Shown: one piece after another, positions 16,436 to 28,196 of the stretch
Position numbering within the stretch: the first letter of the stretch is position 1
Layout: each line of letters starts with the position of its first letter
Source of the DNA: Rhodococcus sp. B7740
Lineage (GTDB): Bacteria > Actinomycetota > Actinomycetes > Mycobacteriales > Mycobacteriaceae
Reading direction: 5' to 3'
NCBI RefSeq assembly: GCF_000954115.1
Contig: NZ_CP010797.1
Location: forward strand, 930,001 to 994,000
DNA: 64,000 nucleotides
Position numbers and translations under genes: made by a program
The notes under the pieces: generated by a model
What the model was told of the DNA's origin: nothing
Database searches by the model: none
The model's input: the letters and a program-made list of their open reading frames with translations, nothing else

Positions 16436-17044
16436 ATGGATCGATCCCGAGCGCAGCACGTGGTGCTGCTCGACGACGAAGGCCGTGCCGTCGGCACACA
16501 CGACAAGACCACCGTTCACACGCTGGACACGCCACTTCACCTGGCATTTTCCAGCTACGTGGTCAGAGCGGACGGCGCTGTTCTTCTCACGCGTAGGGCG
16601 TCGAGCAAGACGACGTGGCCCGGGGTGCTGACCAACACGTGTTGTGGCCACCCGGCTCCGGGAGAGAAGCTCGACGATGCCGTACTGCGCCGGATCGGTG
16701 AAGAACTCGGCCTTCGTGCGGAATCTGCCGAGTTGGTACTGCCGCACTTCCGGTACCGGGCCGTCATGGACAACGGAATAGTCGAGAACGAGATATGTCC
16801 GGTGTACCGAGTGCAAGTCGACGAGCACGCGACACTCGATCCGGATCCGGCCGAGGTGGACGAGACTCGGTGGGTGTCGTGGCGTGAGTTCTCCGCAGGG
16901 GTGCTCGGCGGCACGATCGATGTATCACCTTGGTGCCGAACGCAGGTGGAGCAGTTGACTGCTCTGGCCGACGAGCCACTCGGCTGGCCTGCGTCGCCGG
17001 ACGACCTGCTACCACCCGCCGCCCGGCCCGCCGATACCCGCTGA
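16436..17044 (+). CDS. idi: Isopentenyl-diphosphate delta-isomerase, type I
   Basis: 202 residues with the NUDIX-fold IPP isomerase signatures: LTNTCCGHPAPGE containing the active-site Cys, the metal His positions (HLAFSSYV), EELGLRAESAELV for the NUDIX-like helix, and WVSWREF near the end. It interconverts IPP and DMAPP for isoprenoid synthesis. The start is the ATG at 16436 (MDRSRAQHVVLLDD), 44 nt from the divergent small peptide; an out-of-frame ATG lies just upstream. Confidence 0.92.
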   Translation: MDRSRAQHVVLLDDEGRAVGTHDKTTVHTLDTPLHLAFSSYVVRADGAVLLTRRASSKTTWPGVLTNTCCGHPAPGEKLDDAVLRRIGEELGLRAESAELVLPHFRYRAVMDNGIVENEICPVYRVQVDEHATLDPDPAEVDETRWVSWREFSAGVLGGTIDVSPWCRTQVEQLTALADEPLGWPASPDDLLPPAARPADTR

Positions 17045-17071
17045 TCTCGTCGGGCCTCTAGGGTTCGTACT

Positions 17072-17707
17072 GTGACTGACGACGATTCGGGTAGGCCGAA
17101 CGAGGACCTGCTCGATCGAGCGTCCATCGCGCGCGAACTCGGCCGTTTCTCCCATCGCACCGCCGAATCCGGCGGACTGCGCGCCGCTGCCGTCGCCGTT
17201 GCGGTCGGTGGACCGCCGGGGGACAGGCGCATGCTCTTGACGAGGCGGCCGGATCGGTTGCGCGCGCATCCGGGCCAGTACGCGTTGCCCGGCGGCGGGG
17301 TGGACCCGGGCGAATCCACGATGCAGGCCTGTTTGCGGGAACTGGCCGAGGAGTTGGGGATTCGAGCCGAGGAGAGCGATGTTCTCGGAAGGTTGGACGA
17401 CTACGTCACTCGATCCGGGTATGTCATCACTCCGTTCGTGGTGTGGGTCGGCGATTACTCGTCCACGTTGTTGCCCAGTGAGGACGAAGTGGCCGAAGTG
17501 TTCGAGGTGACGGTCGACGAACTCGACGTCGACGCCCAGTTCGTGTCGATTCCGGAATCGACACGTCCGGTCATTCGCTGGCCGTACCGAACCGGGGCCA
17601 TCCACGCTCCGACCGGTGCGATCGTCCACCAGTTTCGTGAGGTGGCGCTGCACGGTCGACACACCCGAGTCGCGGACTTCGAGCAGCCGGTGTTCGCGTG
17701 GCGCTAA
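17072..17707 (+). CDS. NUDIX hydrolase (CoA pyrophosphatase-like)
   Basis: 211 residues with a full NUDIX box, GGGVDPGEST followed by RELAEELGI, preceded by LLTRRPDRLRAHPGQYALPGG. The LRxHxGQxxxPGG form is the UPF0035 motif of CoA/acyl-CoA pyrophosphatases (NudL type). GTG start at 17072. It follows idi by 27 nt, so the two may be co-transcribed. Substrate is by family analogy only. Confidence 0.85.
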   Translation: MTDDDSGRPNEDLLDRASIARELGRFSHRTAESGGLRAAAVAVAVGGPPGDRRMLLTRRPDRLRAHPGQYALPGGGVDPGESTMQACLRELAEELGIRAEESDVLGRLDDYVTRSGYVITPFVVWVGDYSSTLLPSEDEVAEVFEVTVDELDVDAQFVSIPESTRPVIRWPYRTGAIHAPTGAIVHQFREVALHGRHTRVADFEQPVFAWR

Positions 17708-17767
17708 CGTGGCCGCAGGCCCGGTGCGCACACCGCGGCGAGCAGGACGACAAGGAGGTGATCGCCG

Positions 17768-18370
17768 ATGACGAACGACCGTGAGCTCGAGGTATCGGAT
17801 CGCATCGCGACCATTCCCAACCTGCTCAGCGCAATCCGTCTGTTGGGCGTTCCGCTGTTCCTCTACCTGATGCTGGGCCCCGAGGCCGATGGGTGGGCGT
17901 TGGTGATACTGCTCGTCAGCGGTGGAACCGATTGGCTCGACGGCAAATTGGCTCGCATGCTCGGCCAGGCATCGAAGCTCGGTGCCATTCTCGATCCGCT
18001 GGTCGACCGGCTCTACGTCGTCAGCACTCTGATGGCGTTCGTTCTGCGCGGCATCATTCCCTGGTGGGTTGCGGCCATACTCATCGGGCGCGACGCCGTA
18101 CTCGGATTGACGATGTTCGTCTACCGCCGCAGGTCTCTTCCGCCTCCGGACGTCATCTATCTCGGTAAGGCCGCCACGTTCGTGGTGATGATCGCGCTGC
18201 CGGTCCTGCTGGTATCGGCCGGCAGCAATTCGGTGGCGGACGCCGCGGGACCGCTCGGATACGCGCTGCTGATCTGGGGCACGGCGCTGTACACCTGGAC
18301 CGGTCTGCTGTATCTCGGCAAAGCGATCGCCGTCGCAAGGGCAATCGATCCGACTGTTGCCGGCACCTGA
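17768..18370 (+). CDS. pgsA: CDP-alcohol phosphatidyltransferase (PgsA2-like)
   Basis: 200 residues with the full family motif DWLDGKLAR, then G at +9 and DPLVDR, i.e. D-x2-DG-x2-AR-x8-G-x3-D-x3-D, and about six transmembrane helices. It transfers a phosphatidyl group from CDP-diacylglycerol to an alcohol such as glycerol-3-phosphate. It heads the block syntenic with M. tuberculosis pgsA2. A strong AAGGAGGTGATCG sits just before the ATG. Acceptor specificity is not certain; cardiolipin-synthase-like activity is possible. Confidence 0.88.
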   Translation: MTNDRELEVSDRIATIPNLLSAIRLLGVPLFLYLMLGPEADGWALVILLVSGGTDWLDGKLARMLGQASKLGAILDPLVDRLYVVSTLMAFVLRGIIPWWVAAILIGRDAVLGLTMFVYRRRSLPPPDVIYLGKAATFVVMIALPVLLVSAGSNSVADAAGPLGYALLIWGTALYTWTGLLYLGKAIAVARAIDPTVAGT

Positions 18371-18372
18371 CG

Positions 18373-19251
18373 GTGGAGCCCGCGGAACGACCAGGGCGGT
18401 CGAGTTCACAGGTCAGGAGGAATCCGGTCCCGTCGTTGTTGACGTCGTTGCTGACCGACCATCTGGACCCGGGATACGACGCCGCGGCCGCCGAACGTAC
18501 TGCGCAGCACACCCGCAAGCCGCGGGTTCCTGCGGCGTTCTGGTTGTTGGGGGGTGCGGTCGTCGTCGGGGTGATCTTCGGCATCGCGTTCTCGCAACTG
18601 GCGTCCGGTGCAGCCGATGTCGACCGTGTGGGTGCCGATGCGTCGGCTGCTGTTCGAGCCGCGCAGGATCGCAGCGCCGATTTGGAAGTGACGCAGCAGG
18701 CCCTGGCCGAAGAAGTGTCCTCGGAGCGTGAAAGAGCCCTTCGGTCCGATGTCTCGGGCAGTGCGCTGCTGGAACGGTTGAGTGCTGTCGAGTCCGCTGC
18801 TGGCATCGATCGGGTGTCCGGACCTGGGCTCTCGGTCGTCGTCACCGAACCGGTTGTCGAGGACGACACGTCGGATCGGTCGGTTCGCCGGGGTTCGGGC
18901 GCAGCCGTGCTCGATCGGGACATCGCTGCGATCGTCAATTCGTTGTGGGCGAGCGGGGCGGAGGCGGTATCGGTGGACGGTGTTCGAGTCGGACCGAACG
19001 TCACCATCCGGCAGGCGGGTGGGGCGATGCTGCTGGACAATCGCCCGATCGACTCACCGTACGAGATCGACGCGATCGGGCCGCCGCAGCGTATTCAGGT
19101 CCAGTTCGTCGTCAGCGACGCCTATCTGCGGATGAGTACGGTGGCGCAGTTGTACGGCGTCGGATTCACGGTGCGCCCGGCAACCGATCTCGAACTCGGT
19201 CCCGCTGCTGTGAGAGAGTCGTTCGAGGCAGAGGAGGCAGGCCCACGATGA
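18373..19251 (+). CDS. DUF881 family membrane protein (first copy)
   Basis: 292 residues with a cytoplasmic N-terminus of about 50, one membrane span (WLLGGAVVVGVIFGIAFSQL), a coiled-coil-like stretch with repeated Glu/Arg, then the DUF881 domain (GPGLSVVV, IVNSLWASGAEAVSVDGVRV, YEIDAIGPP). The GTG start at 18373 follows the PgsA-like stop by 2 nt. The stop overlaps the next gene (ATGA). Its position corresponds to Rv1823. The role is unknown; the conserved neighbours suggest an envelope or division function. Confidence 0.88.
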   Translation: MEPAERPGRSSSQVRRNPVPSLLTSLLTDHLDPGYDAAAAERTAQHTRKPRVPAAFWLLGGAVVVGVIFGIAFSQLASGAADVDRVGADASAAVRAAQDRSADLEVTQQALAEEVSSERERALRSDVSGSALLERLSAVESAAGIDRVSGPGLSVVVTEPVVEDDTSDRSVRRGSGAAVLDRDIAAIVNSLWASGAEAVSVDGVRVGPNVTIRQAGGAMLLDNRPIDSPYEIDAIGPPQRIQVQFVVSDAYLRMSTVAQLYGVGFTVRPATDLELGPAAVRESFEAEEAGPR

Positions 19252-19676
19252 CGGAGCACGATCCACCGAATGCCGTACCGGCCGAGTCCGAGGTGCAGGT
19301 GCCGTCGGATGCGCCGATCACTCCGACCCACGGTATCTATGCCCTGGCAGCGATCGCCGCACTGGTGGTCGGCGTCGTCATCGGGACGGTCGCGGGTCCT
19401 CAGGTTCCCGCTGTGGTTGCGCCGTATCTGCCGATCGCCGTCGTCGCGGCCATCGACGCAGTGTTCGGTGGTGTACGGGCTTTCCTCGACGGAATCTTCG
19501 ACGCCAAGGTGTTCGTGATTTCGTTCGTGTTCAACGTCCTGGTCGCGGCCTTGATCGTGTGGCTCGGTGACCAGCTCGGAGTGGGAACTCAGCTGTCCAC
19601 GGCAATCGTCGTCGTCCTCGGAATTCGTATCTTCGGCAATGCTGCCGCCCTACGCCGACGTCTGTTCGGTGCCTAG
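19248..19676 (+). CDS. Small basic membrane protein, DUF1290 family
   Basis: 142 residues with three hydrophobic helices and a conserved centre, AVVAAIDAVFGGVRAFLDGIFD, which is the family hallmark. It is always found between DUF881 genes in this locus (Rv1824 position). ATGA overlap with the preceding gene and a 3-nt gap to the next show a single operon. Function not known. Confidence 0.88.
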   Translation: MTEHDPPNAVPAESEVQVPSDAPITPTHGIYALAAIAALVVGVVIGTVAGPQVPAVVAPYLPIAVVAAIDAVFGGVRAFLDGIFDAKVFVISFVFNVLVAALIVWLGDQLGVGTQLSTAIVVVLGIRIFGNAAALRRRLFGA

Positions 19677-19679
19677 ACC

Positions 19680-20429
19680 ATGACGGCAGGCGGCGGTCGA
19701 CACGGATGGCGTGCGCGGCGTCCCGAGGCAGAAGGGCGAAGGCGCGGAGCGGTATTCGGTTTACTGGCGCTCGCGCTGCTGTGCGTCCTGGGAATCGGCC
19801 TGGCAACGCAGGTACGAGAGACGAGCACGACCGATGGCCTGGAGAACTCCAGGCCCGAGGACCTTCTGGTCGTCCTGGACACCCTGACCCGACGCGAGGC
19901 GTCCATCCGGGACGAGATCGGCACCCTGCAGGCCACCCTGGCGACACTGCGTCAGTCCGGTTCGGGATCGGAGGCAGCAGTGGCGGAAGCGCAGGAGCGA
20001 CTGTCCGCGTTGTCGATTCAAGTCGGCACCGTCGCGGCCCAGGGGCCGGGGGTGACACTGGTGATCGAGGACCCCAATTCGGGCGTCGGATCGGACGTGC
20101 TGCTCGACGCGATGCAGGAGTTGCGCGCGGCCGGTGCCGAAGCACTCCAGCTCGAGGGCGGCGGCAATGCCGTGCGCATCGGTGTCGACTCGTGGATCGC
20201 CGGTTCTGCGGGTCGGGTGGTGGTCGACGGGCGAGAACTGCGTGCCCCGTACACCGTCACTGCCATCGGAGACCCGCCGACTCTCGCATCGGCACTGAAC
20301 ATTCCCGGCGGGGTCGTGGACACGGTGACTCGCAACGGTGCAACGTCGAACATCGCGCAGTCGGACCAGGTCACGGTGTCCGCCTTGCGGGACCCGCGCC
20401 CGCGTCAATACGCTCAGCCCGGAAACTGA
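19680..20429 (+). CDS. DUF881 family membrane protein (second copy)
   Basis: 249 residues with a basic N-terminus, one transmembrane helix (AVFGLLALALLCVLGIGLA), a heptad-like region (about residues 55-115), then DUF881 (GPGVTLVIEDP, LDAMQELRAAGAEALQLEG, YTVTAIGDPPTLASAL). It corresponds to Rv1825 and is paralogous to the DUF881 gene two positions upstream. A periplasmic domain anchored by one helix is predicted. Confidence 0.88.
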   Translation: MTAGGGRHGWRARRPEAEGRRRGAVFGLLALALLCVLGIGLATQVRETSTTDGLENSRPEDLLVVLDTLTRREASIRDEIGTLQATLATLRQSGSGSEAAVAEAQERLSALSIQVGTVAAQGPGVTLVIEDPNSGVGSDVLLDAMQELRAAGAEALQLEGGGNAVRIGVDSWIAGSAGRVVVDGRELRAPYTVTAIGDPPTLASALNIPGGVVDTVTRNGATSNIAQSDQVTVSALRDPRPRQYAQPGN

Positions 20430-20470
20430 CCGCCTGATTGCCCCGGGCCACGATCGAAGGGAATGCCGCG

Positions 20471-20875
20471 TTGAGCGACATCGACACACCAGCTGATCTG
20501 TACTACACCCCCGAGCACGAGTGGGTGCAGCGCACGGGGCCTGCAACGGTGCGGATCGGTATCACCGATTTCGCGCAGTCGCAGTTGGGCGACGTGGTGT
20601 TCGTTCAGCTTCCCTCCATCGGCGACACCGTCACCGCGGGCGAGTCTCTCGGCGAGGTCGAATCCACCAAGAGTGTCTCCGACGTGTTCAGCCCTCTGAC
20701 CGCGAAAGTGGTTGCCGTGAACCAGGATCTGGACGGCGAACCGGAGAAGGTGAATTCGGGCCCCTACACCGGAGGCTGGCTGATCGACCTCGAGGTTTCG
20801 ACACCGGAGGAGTTGGACGCGGCACTGGCGCAGATGCTCGATGCCGCCGGATATGCTCTCATCACGGCCGAGTGA
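20471..20875 (+). CDS. gcvH: Glycine cleavage system H protein
   Basis: 134 residues in the lipoyl-carrier fold; the lipoylated Lys lies in GEVESTKSVSDVF. It shuttles the aminomethyl group between the P, T and L proteins. I chose the TTG at 20471 because the product (SDIDTPADLYYTPEHEW) aligns with the known GcvH N-terminus and a GAAGGGAA site is 6 nt or so upstream; a TTG at 20438 would add 11 unsupported residues. gcvP is 3.3 kb downstream; gcvT is not in the window. Confidence 0.92.
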   Translation: MSDIDTPADLYYTPEHEWVQRTGPATVRIGITDFAQSQLGDVVFVQLPSIGDTVTAGESLGEVESTKSVSDVFSPLTAKVVAVNQDLDGEPEKVNSGPYTGGWLIDLEVSTPEELDAALAQMLDAAGYALITAE

Positions 20876-21088
20876 TCGGCCGGCTGTCGACACCGGCCAA
20901 CAGGCCACACGGCCCCCGCCGCGCAGGGTACGGTCGACACCGAGCGAATACCCTGTCGGGGCGAAGGTCCAGCAAGCTGTACGACGCTACGCACCACCGA
21001 ACGCCAAGCAAAACCTGATGTGAAGACCATGTACTGCGTTACCCGCGGCACCCGCTGCCTCGGGTGAACGGACTGAGAAGGAGTAACG

Positions 21089-21586
21089 GTGAGCCAGAAC
21101 GACAACGACAGCAACTACGGGGAGTCACCGGCAGAGACCACCTCGGTCTTCCGCGCAGATTTCCTGCAGGAGCTGGACAACTCCGCGGCCACCCAGAGCA
21201 CCGAAGCTCCGGTATCGGGTGTCGAGGGGTTGCCTGTCGGTGCCGCGCTGCTCGTCGTCAAGCGGGGACCCAACGCCGGGTCACGGTTCCTGCTCGACCA
21301 GCCGACCACTTCGGCCGGTCGGCACCCCGACAGTGACATCTTCCTCGACGATGTCACCGTCAGCCGTCGGCACGCCGAGTTCCGGCAGGACGAGGACGAC
21401 TTCCAGGTCGTGGACGTCGGCAGCCTCAACGGCACGTACGTCAACCGGGAGCCGGTCGACTCGGCCGTGCTGGCAAACGGTGACGAGGTCCAGATCGGCA
21501 AGTTCCGGCTGGTGTTCCTCACCGGACCGCGCGGTGGCAACGGATCTCAGGTCGGCGACACGTCTGCGGGTGCAGGAAGCCAGTGA
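21089..21586 (+). CDS. garA: FHA-domain metabolic regulator GarA
   Basis: 165 residues. The N-terminal ETTSVF motif (Thr17/Thr18) is the phosphorylation site for Ser/Thr kinases PknG/PknB in mycobacteria. The FHA domain follows (about residues 55-150), with the phosphothreonine-binding pattern AGRHPDSDIFLDDVTVSRRHAEF and GSLNGTYVN. In the family, the unphosphorylated protein inhibits 2-oxoglutarate dehydrogenase and glutamate dehydrogenase and activates glutamate synthase. GTG start with AAGGAG. The stop overlaps ftsR (GTGA). Confidence 0.93.
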   Translation: MSQNDNDSNYGESPAETTSVFRADFLQELDNSAATQSTEAPVSGVEGLPVGAALLVVKRGPNAGSRFLLDQPTTSAGRHPDSDIFLDDVTVSRRHAEFRQDEDDFQVVDVGSLNGTYVNREPVDSAVLANGDEVQIGKFRLVFLTGPRGGNGSQVGDTSAGAGSQ

Positions 21587-22320
21587 CCGCCGTCGGGCAG
21601 CAGTCCAACGGGGGGATGTCGATTGGCTCCGTCCTCGATCGACTTCGGCCCGACTTTCCTGATGTCACCATCTCGAAGATCAGATTCCTCGAAGCCGAGG
21701 GTCTCATTTCGCCGGAGCGCACACCCTCGGGGTACCGACGGTTCTCCATCGCGGACTGCGAGCGTCTGCGCTTCGTACTGACCGCGCAGCGCGATCAGTA
21801 CCTGCCGCTCAAGGTCATCAAGGAACAGCTCGAAGCCATCGACCACGGGGTCGCCACCGTGGAACGGGCCGACGCGACGGTCAAGCGTCCGCGGTCGCTC
21901 ACGGTCGCTGCCGGTGAGGTGTCGCCCGAGGAGTTCCTGCCCGATCGAGAGGTTCGTATCGCCAAGGCAGACCTACTCGCTCAGGCGGGGATCGACGATG
22001 CGTTTCTGACCGAGCTGCTGCGAGCCGGTTTGATCACTCCCGGGCAGGCCGGTTTCTACGACGACGGAGCGGTGACGCTCGCCCGAACCGCACACGCGAT
22101 GTTGCAGTTCGGTCTCGAAGTGCGCCACCTTCGAGCGTTCAAGCTCGCGGCGGACCGCGAAGCCGGGTTGGTTGCGCAGATCGCCGGACCCGTTGCGAAG
22201 GGCCGAGACGCCGGTGCGCGCGATCGCGCGGAGGAAATGATCCGTGAGTTGGCCGCACTGTCCTTGACCTTGCACACCTGTCTCGTCAAAGCGGCGGTGC
22301 GCGGTGCGCTCGACCGGTGA
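21583..22320 (+). CDS. ftsR: MerR-family regulator FtsR
   Basis: 245 residues. The N-terminal MerR helix-turn-helix (MSIGSVLDRLRPDFPDVTISKIRFLEAEGLISPERTPSGYRRF, residues 12-54) is followed by a long helical region. It is syntenic with Rv1828; the Corynebacterium homologue FtsR activates ftsZ expression. There are no Cys metal-sensing residues in the usual position. The GTG start overlaps the garA stop. Confidence 0.88.
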   Translation: MTAVGQQSNGGMSIGSVLDRLRPDFPDVTISKIRFLEAEGLISPERTPSGYRRFSIADCERLRFVLTAQRDQYLPLKVIKEQLEAIDHGVATVERADATVKRPRSLTVAAGEVSPEEFLPDREVRIAKADLLAQAGIDDAFLTELLRAGLITPGQAGFYDDGAVTLARTAHAMLQFGLEVRHLRAFKLAADREAGLVAQIAGPVAKGRDAGARDRAEEMIRELAALSLTLHTCLVKAAVRGALDR

Positions 22321-22409
22321 CGCGCTCTCGTGTCGTTTCGAATTCCAATAGACTGGGCTGAGCCGGTCTTCAGCGCAGTCCGGATTTCTCGAGTTGAGAG
22401 GCAGACACG

Positions 22410-22883
22410 ATGAGTGAGATGCGTGTGGTCGGTATTCGTGTCGAACAACCGCAGAACCAGCCCGTGTTGCTGTTGCGTGAGGCCGACGGCGACCGGTACC
22501 TCCCGATCTGGATCGGTCAAACAGAGGCTGCTGCAATCGCTTTGGAGCAGCAGGGCGTCCAACCTGCTCGGCCCCTCACCCACGATCTCGTCAAGGACTT
22601 GATCTCGGCACTGGGGCACCAGCTCAAGGAGGTGCGCATCGTCGATCTGCAGGAGGGCACCTTCTACGCCGATCTGGTGTTCGACAAGGACATCAGAGTC
22701 TCCGCTCGGCCGTCGGATTCGGTTGCCATCGCACTTCGGGCCGGGGTGCCGATCTTCGCCGAGGAGCCTGTGTTGGCCGAAGCCGGGTTGATCATGCCCG
22801 ACGAGCGCGAGGACGAGGTCGAGAAGTTCAAGGAGTTCCTCGAATCCGTGTCTCCCGACGACTTCAAAGCCACCGACGGGTAA
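22410..22883 (+). CDS. DUF151 bifunctional nuclease family protein
   Basis: 157 residues with the DUF151 core: VLLLREADGDRYLPIWIGQTEAAAI, then LVKDLI, VRIVDLQEGTFYADL and ARPSDSVAIALRAGVPIF. It lies in the Rv1829 position between two MerR genes. Plant and bacterial members have been described as nucleases, but the role of the actinobacterial protein is not established. A C-terminal acidic tail ends in KATDG. Confidence 0.88.
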   Translation: MSEMRVVGIRVEQPQNQPVLLLREADGDRYLPIWIGQTEAAAIALEQQGVQPARPLTHDLVKDLISALGHQLKEVRIVDLQEGTFYADLVFDKDIRVSARPSDSVAIALRAGVPIFAEEPVLAEAGLIMPDEREDEVEKFKEFLESVSPDDFKATDG

Positions 22884-22895
22884 CAGAAGAGTCTC

Positions 22896-22912
22896 AACCT
22901 CAACTTTAGGTT
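22896..22912. promoter_or_regulatory. Candidate operator upstream of the second MerR gene
   Basis: AACCT and AGGTT form an inverted repeat around a 7-bp spacer (CAACTTT), followed by a further CAGGTT half-site at 22913-22918. It lies in the 274-bp non-coding region (22884-23157) before the second MerR gene, in an AT-richer patch. It may bind one of the two flanking MerR-type regulators. Low confidence. Confidence 0.3.
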
Positions 22913-23157
22913 CAGGTTTACGGCGCGTTGCGTTGAATCTGCACGATCGTCCCCATAACGTTCGTGCCAGTGAAGTTCATCGCCGCTGCTGGTCCGATCC
23001 GGTGCAGTTCACGCCTCTTCGACAGCTGCCGAGGCGTACTCTGGCCTGGTACACGGTATGACTTCACGCGAGTACACCGAGGCATCTCCAGTGTCTCGGA
23101 CGGATCGCAGTACTGACTCGATCCGAACGCAGTGAGACATCCGAGAGGGAGCAGTCA

Positions 23158-23838
23158 GTGGGAGATCAGCCGCAGCAGCATCACGGCAGTCGAGAGTCCG
23201 CAGCCGCAGGCCGGACCGAGGACACGCCCGTCGGTGCCGATGCTCGGGTCGACACCTCCGACCAGGCGTCGAACGCCCGAATCGAAGCGCCCCAGGACAT
23301 TCAACCGGGATTGTTCCCCGACGACTCCGTGCCCGACGAACTCGTGGGCTACCGCGTGCCGAGTGCCTGCCAGATCGCCGGCATCACGTACCGCCAGCTC
23401 GATTACTGGGCCCGCACCGGGCTGGTCGTGCCATCCATCCGCGGCGCAGCGGGGTCGGGAAGCCAGCGGCTGTATTCGTTCAAGGACATGCTCGTCCTCA
23501 AGATCGTCAAGCGCCTGCTCGATACCGGCATCTCGCTGCAGAACATCCGCGTCGCCGTCGACCACCTTCGCCAGCGCGGTGTGGGCGACCTCGCCAACAT
23601 CACGCTGTTCTCGGACGGCACCACCGTGTACGAGTGCACGTCGGCAGAAGAAGTGGTCGACCTCCTCCAAGGCGGGCAGGGCGTGTTCGGTATCGCCGTG
23701 AACGGCGCGATGCGCGAGCTCACCGGCACCATCGCCGACTTCCCGGCCGAACGAGCCGACGGCGGTGAAAGCCAGTCGAGCCCCGAGGACGAGCTGGCGT
23801 CGCGCCGCAAGAATCGCGCGAGCCGCAAGACCGGCTAG
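23158..23838 (+). CDS. MerR-family transcriptional regulator (Rv1830-like)
   Basis: 226 residues with a disordered, charged N-terminus (about 60) and then a Mer[80 protein letters not shown] (residues about 63-140). It is syntenic with Rv1830. The GTG start follows a GAGAGGGAG site. The C-terminus is basic. It ends 16 nt before the glycine riboswitch; the target genes are unknown. Confidence 0.88.
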   Translation: MGDQPQQHHGSRESAAAGRTEDTPVGADARVDTSDQASNARIEAPQDIQPGLFPDDSVPDELVGYRVPSACQIAGITYRQLDYWARTGLVVPSIRGAAGSGSQRLYSFKDMLVLKIVKRLLDTGISLQNIRVAVDHLRQRGVGDLANITLFSDGTTVYECTSAEEVVDLLQGGQGVFGIAVNGAMRELTGTIADFPAERADGGESQSSPEDELASRRKNRASRKTG

Positions 23839-23854
23839 ACTTTCCTCGTCGCGC

Positions 23855-24076
23855 CCGCGCGGGAGAGTTCCGAGGCACCCAGTCTCGGACGCCGAAGGAG
23901 CAACACCTCCCCGTCAATCTCTCAGGCACACGGACCGTGTGGGCTTCGACAACTCTGGAAAGTGGTGGGAGCACCCACCCGCCCAAGGGGAAAGGTGCCG
24001 GCGCCCTTGTCTGGCGCGCCGTGTCCGACCGAATCTCTCAGGCGCGCGCGTCAGCGGGCACACGACAGAGGGGGAG
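23855..24076 (+). promoter_or_regulatory. Tandem glycine riboswitch (gcvT motif)
   Basis: Two consecutive aptamers are visible. The first runs from GCGGGAGAGTTCC through CGCCGAAGGAGCAA, ATCTCTCAGGC and an ACTCTGGAAAG closing strand. The second has CGCCCAAGGGGAAAG, AATCTCTCAGGC and GACAGAGGGGGA. These are the conserved glycine-aptamer elements, and the position, ending 65 nt before gcvP, fits an ON switch that turns on glycine cleavage when glycine is abundant. The expression platform is not obvious. Confidence 0.93.
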
Positions 24077-24140
24077 GAGCGGCCGGAGCGCATGCCTCGG
24101 TCGTCCGACGCCTCGTCTTTCCGGCACCTGGGAGCACATC

Positions 24141-26993
<2,853 letters not shown>

Positions 26994-27001
26994 GCCTGGA
27001 A

Positions 27002-27033
27002 CAGAGCCCGCCACGTCGACGTGGCGGGCTCTG
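27002..27033. terminator. Perfect 32-bp palindrome after gcvP
   Basis: CAGAGCCCGCCACG, TCGA and the exact reverse complement form a GC-rich hairpin 9 nt past the gcvP stop and 21 nt before the convergent phosphoesterase stop. It is probably a bidirectional terminator. Confidence 0.75.
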
Positions 27034-27053
27034 CTCTACTCGTGTCGCAGGCT

Positions 27054-28193
27054 TCAGCCCCGGGTGAGTTCGAGCATCGCGATCTCGGGCGGAGCGGCGA
27101 CGCGAACCGGTGGACCCCACGCGCCCGCACCCCTGGTGGTGTACAGCGTGGTGTTGCCGATCGTGTCCAGCCCTTCGACACTCGGCTGCTGGAGCGGCAC
27201 CAGGTACCGAATCGGCCAGATCTGACCCCCATGCGTGTGCCCGGACACCTGCATGTCGACTCCGAAGTCGGACGCCTCCACCGCCTGCAACGGCTGATGC
27301 GCCATCGACAATACGAATCGATCCGGGTCGATCCCGTCCAATGCCGCGGCGAGATCGGGTTCGTACGGTGCCGGTGCGGTGGCGTCGTTGATGCCGGCGA
27401 TATCGATCGCGGCGTCACCACGAGTGATCGTCGTGCGCTCGTTGCGTAGAACGTCGATGCCGAGCGTGGACCAGAAGTCGAGCCATTCGCCGCCGTCACC
27501 CGCATAGAACTCGTGGTTGCCGCTGACGGCGAACACACCGAGCGGGGCGTCGAGGTCGCGGAGCGGCTCCAGGTCTTCTCCCACCAGAGCAACCGTGCCG
27601 TCGATGAGATCGCCGTCGAGCAGCACGACATCAGGATTTCGAGCGTTGATCGAATCGACGACCTTCCGTACGAACCCCGCACCGCGGGAGGGGCCCGCGT
27701 GCAGGTCCGATACCAATGCCACTCGGACGCCGTCGAATTCGGCCGGTAGCCTGTCGAGCGTAACGGCGGTGTTCGTCACCCGCGGAGTTGCCGCCTCGAC
27801 GAGTCCGTACCCCACTGCGACCACGCTGACGAGTGACACCGCCGCTGAGCCGATCCTCGACACACGGAGTCGAGCCGCGGACGAATCGCGATGCCGCGCC
27901 GCGAAAACCACTCTCACGACGGTGCAGATCACGGCCACCAGTACGGTTCCCAGGAACAGGTACAGCACCACGGCGAGCCACGTGAGCCCGACGAACGCGG
28001 GGCCCCGTGCCCAGGACGGATCGAATGCGACGCCGCTGCCGAAGCCGATCACCGCACACAGCCACAACAGCGCCAGCACAGCATCGACAGCCCTCTTGGG
28101 ACGTGTCGGCATTCCGGTGACGGAAAGGTATCGCCAGTGTAGGAACAGGGTGACGAGGAGCAAGAAGACACCGACGAAAATTACGCGAGACAT
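27054..28193 (-). CDS. Membrane-anchored metallophosphoesterase (YkuE-like)
   Basis: 379 residues. There are about four N-terminal transmembrane helices (residues 1-150), then a calcineurin-like phosphoesterase domain with all metal motifs: ALVSDLHAG, LLDGDLID, VSGNHEFY, SMAHQPL and VSGHTHGGQIWP. In Bacillus the YkuE type binds the wall and has phosphoesterase activity; the substrate here is unknown. It starts 3 nt after the vWA gene's stop on the same strand. Confidence 0.88.
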   Translation of the reverse strand: MSRVIFVGVFLLLVTLFLHWRYLSVTGMPTRPKRAVDAVLALLWLCAVIGFGSGVAFDPSWARGPAFVGLTWLAVVLYLFLGTVLVAVICTVVRVVFAARHRDSSAARLRVSRIGSAAVSLVSVVAVGYGLVEAATPRVTNTAVTLDRLPAEFDGVRVALVSDLHAGPSRGAGFVRKVVDSINARNPDVVLLDGDLIDGTVALVGEDLEPLRDLDAPLGVFAVSGNHEFYAGDGGEWLDFWSTLGIDVLRNERTTITRGDAAIDIAGINDATAPAPYEPDLAAALDGIDPDRFVLSMAHQPLQAVEASDFGVDMQVSGHTHGGQIWPIRYLVPLQQPSVEGLDTIGNTTLYTTRGAGAWGPPVRVAAPPEIAMLELTRG

Positions 28194-28196
28194 GTT

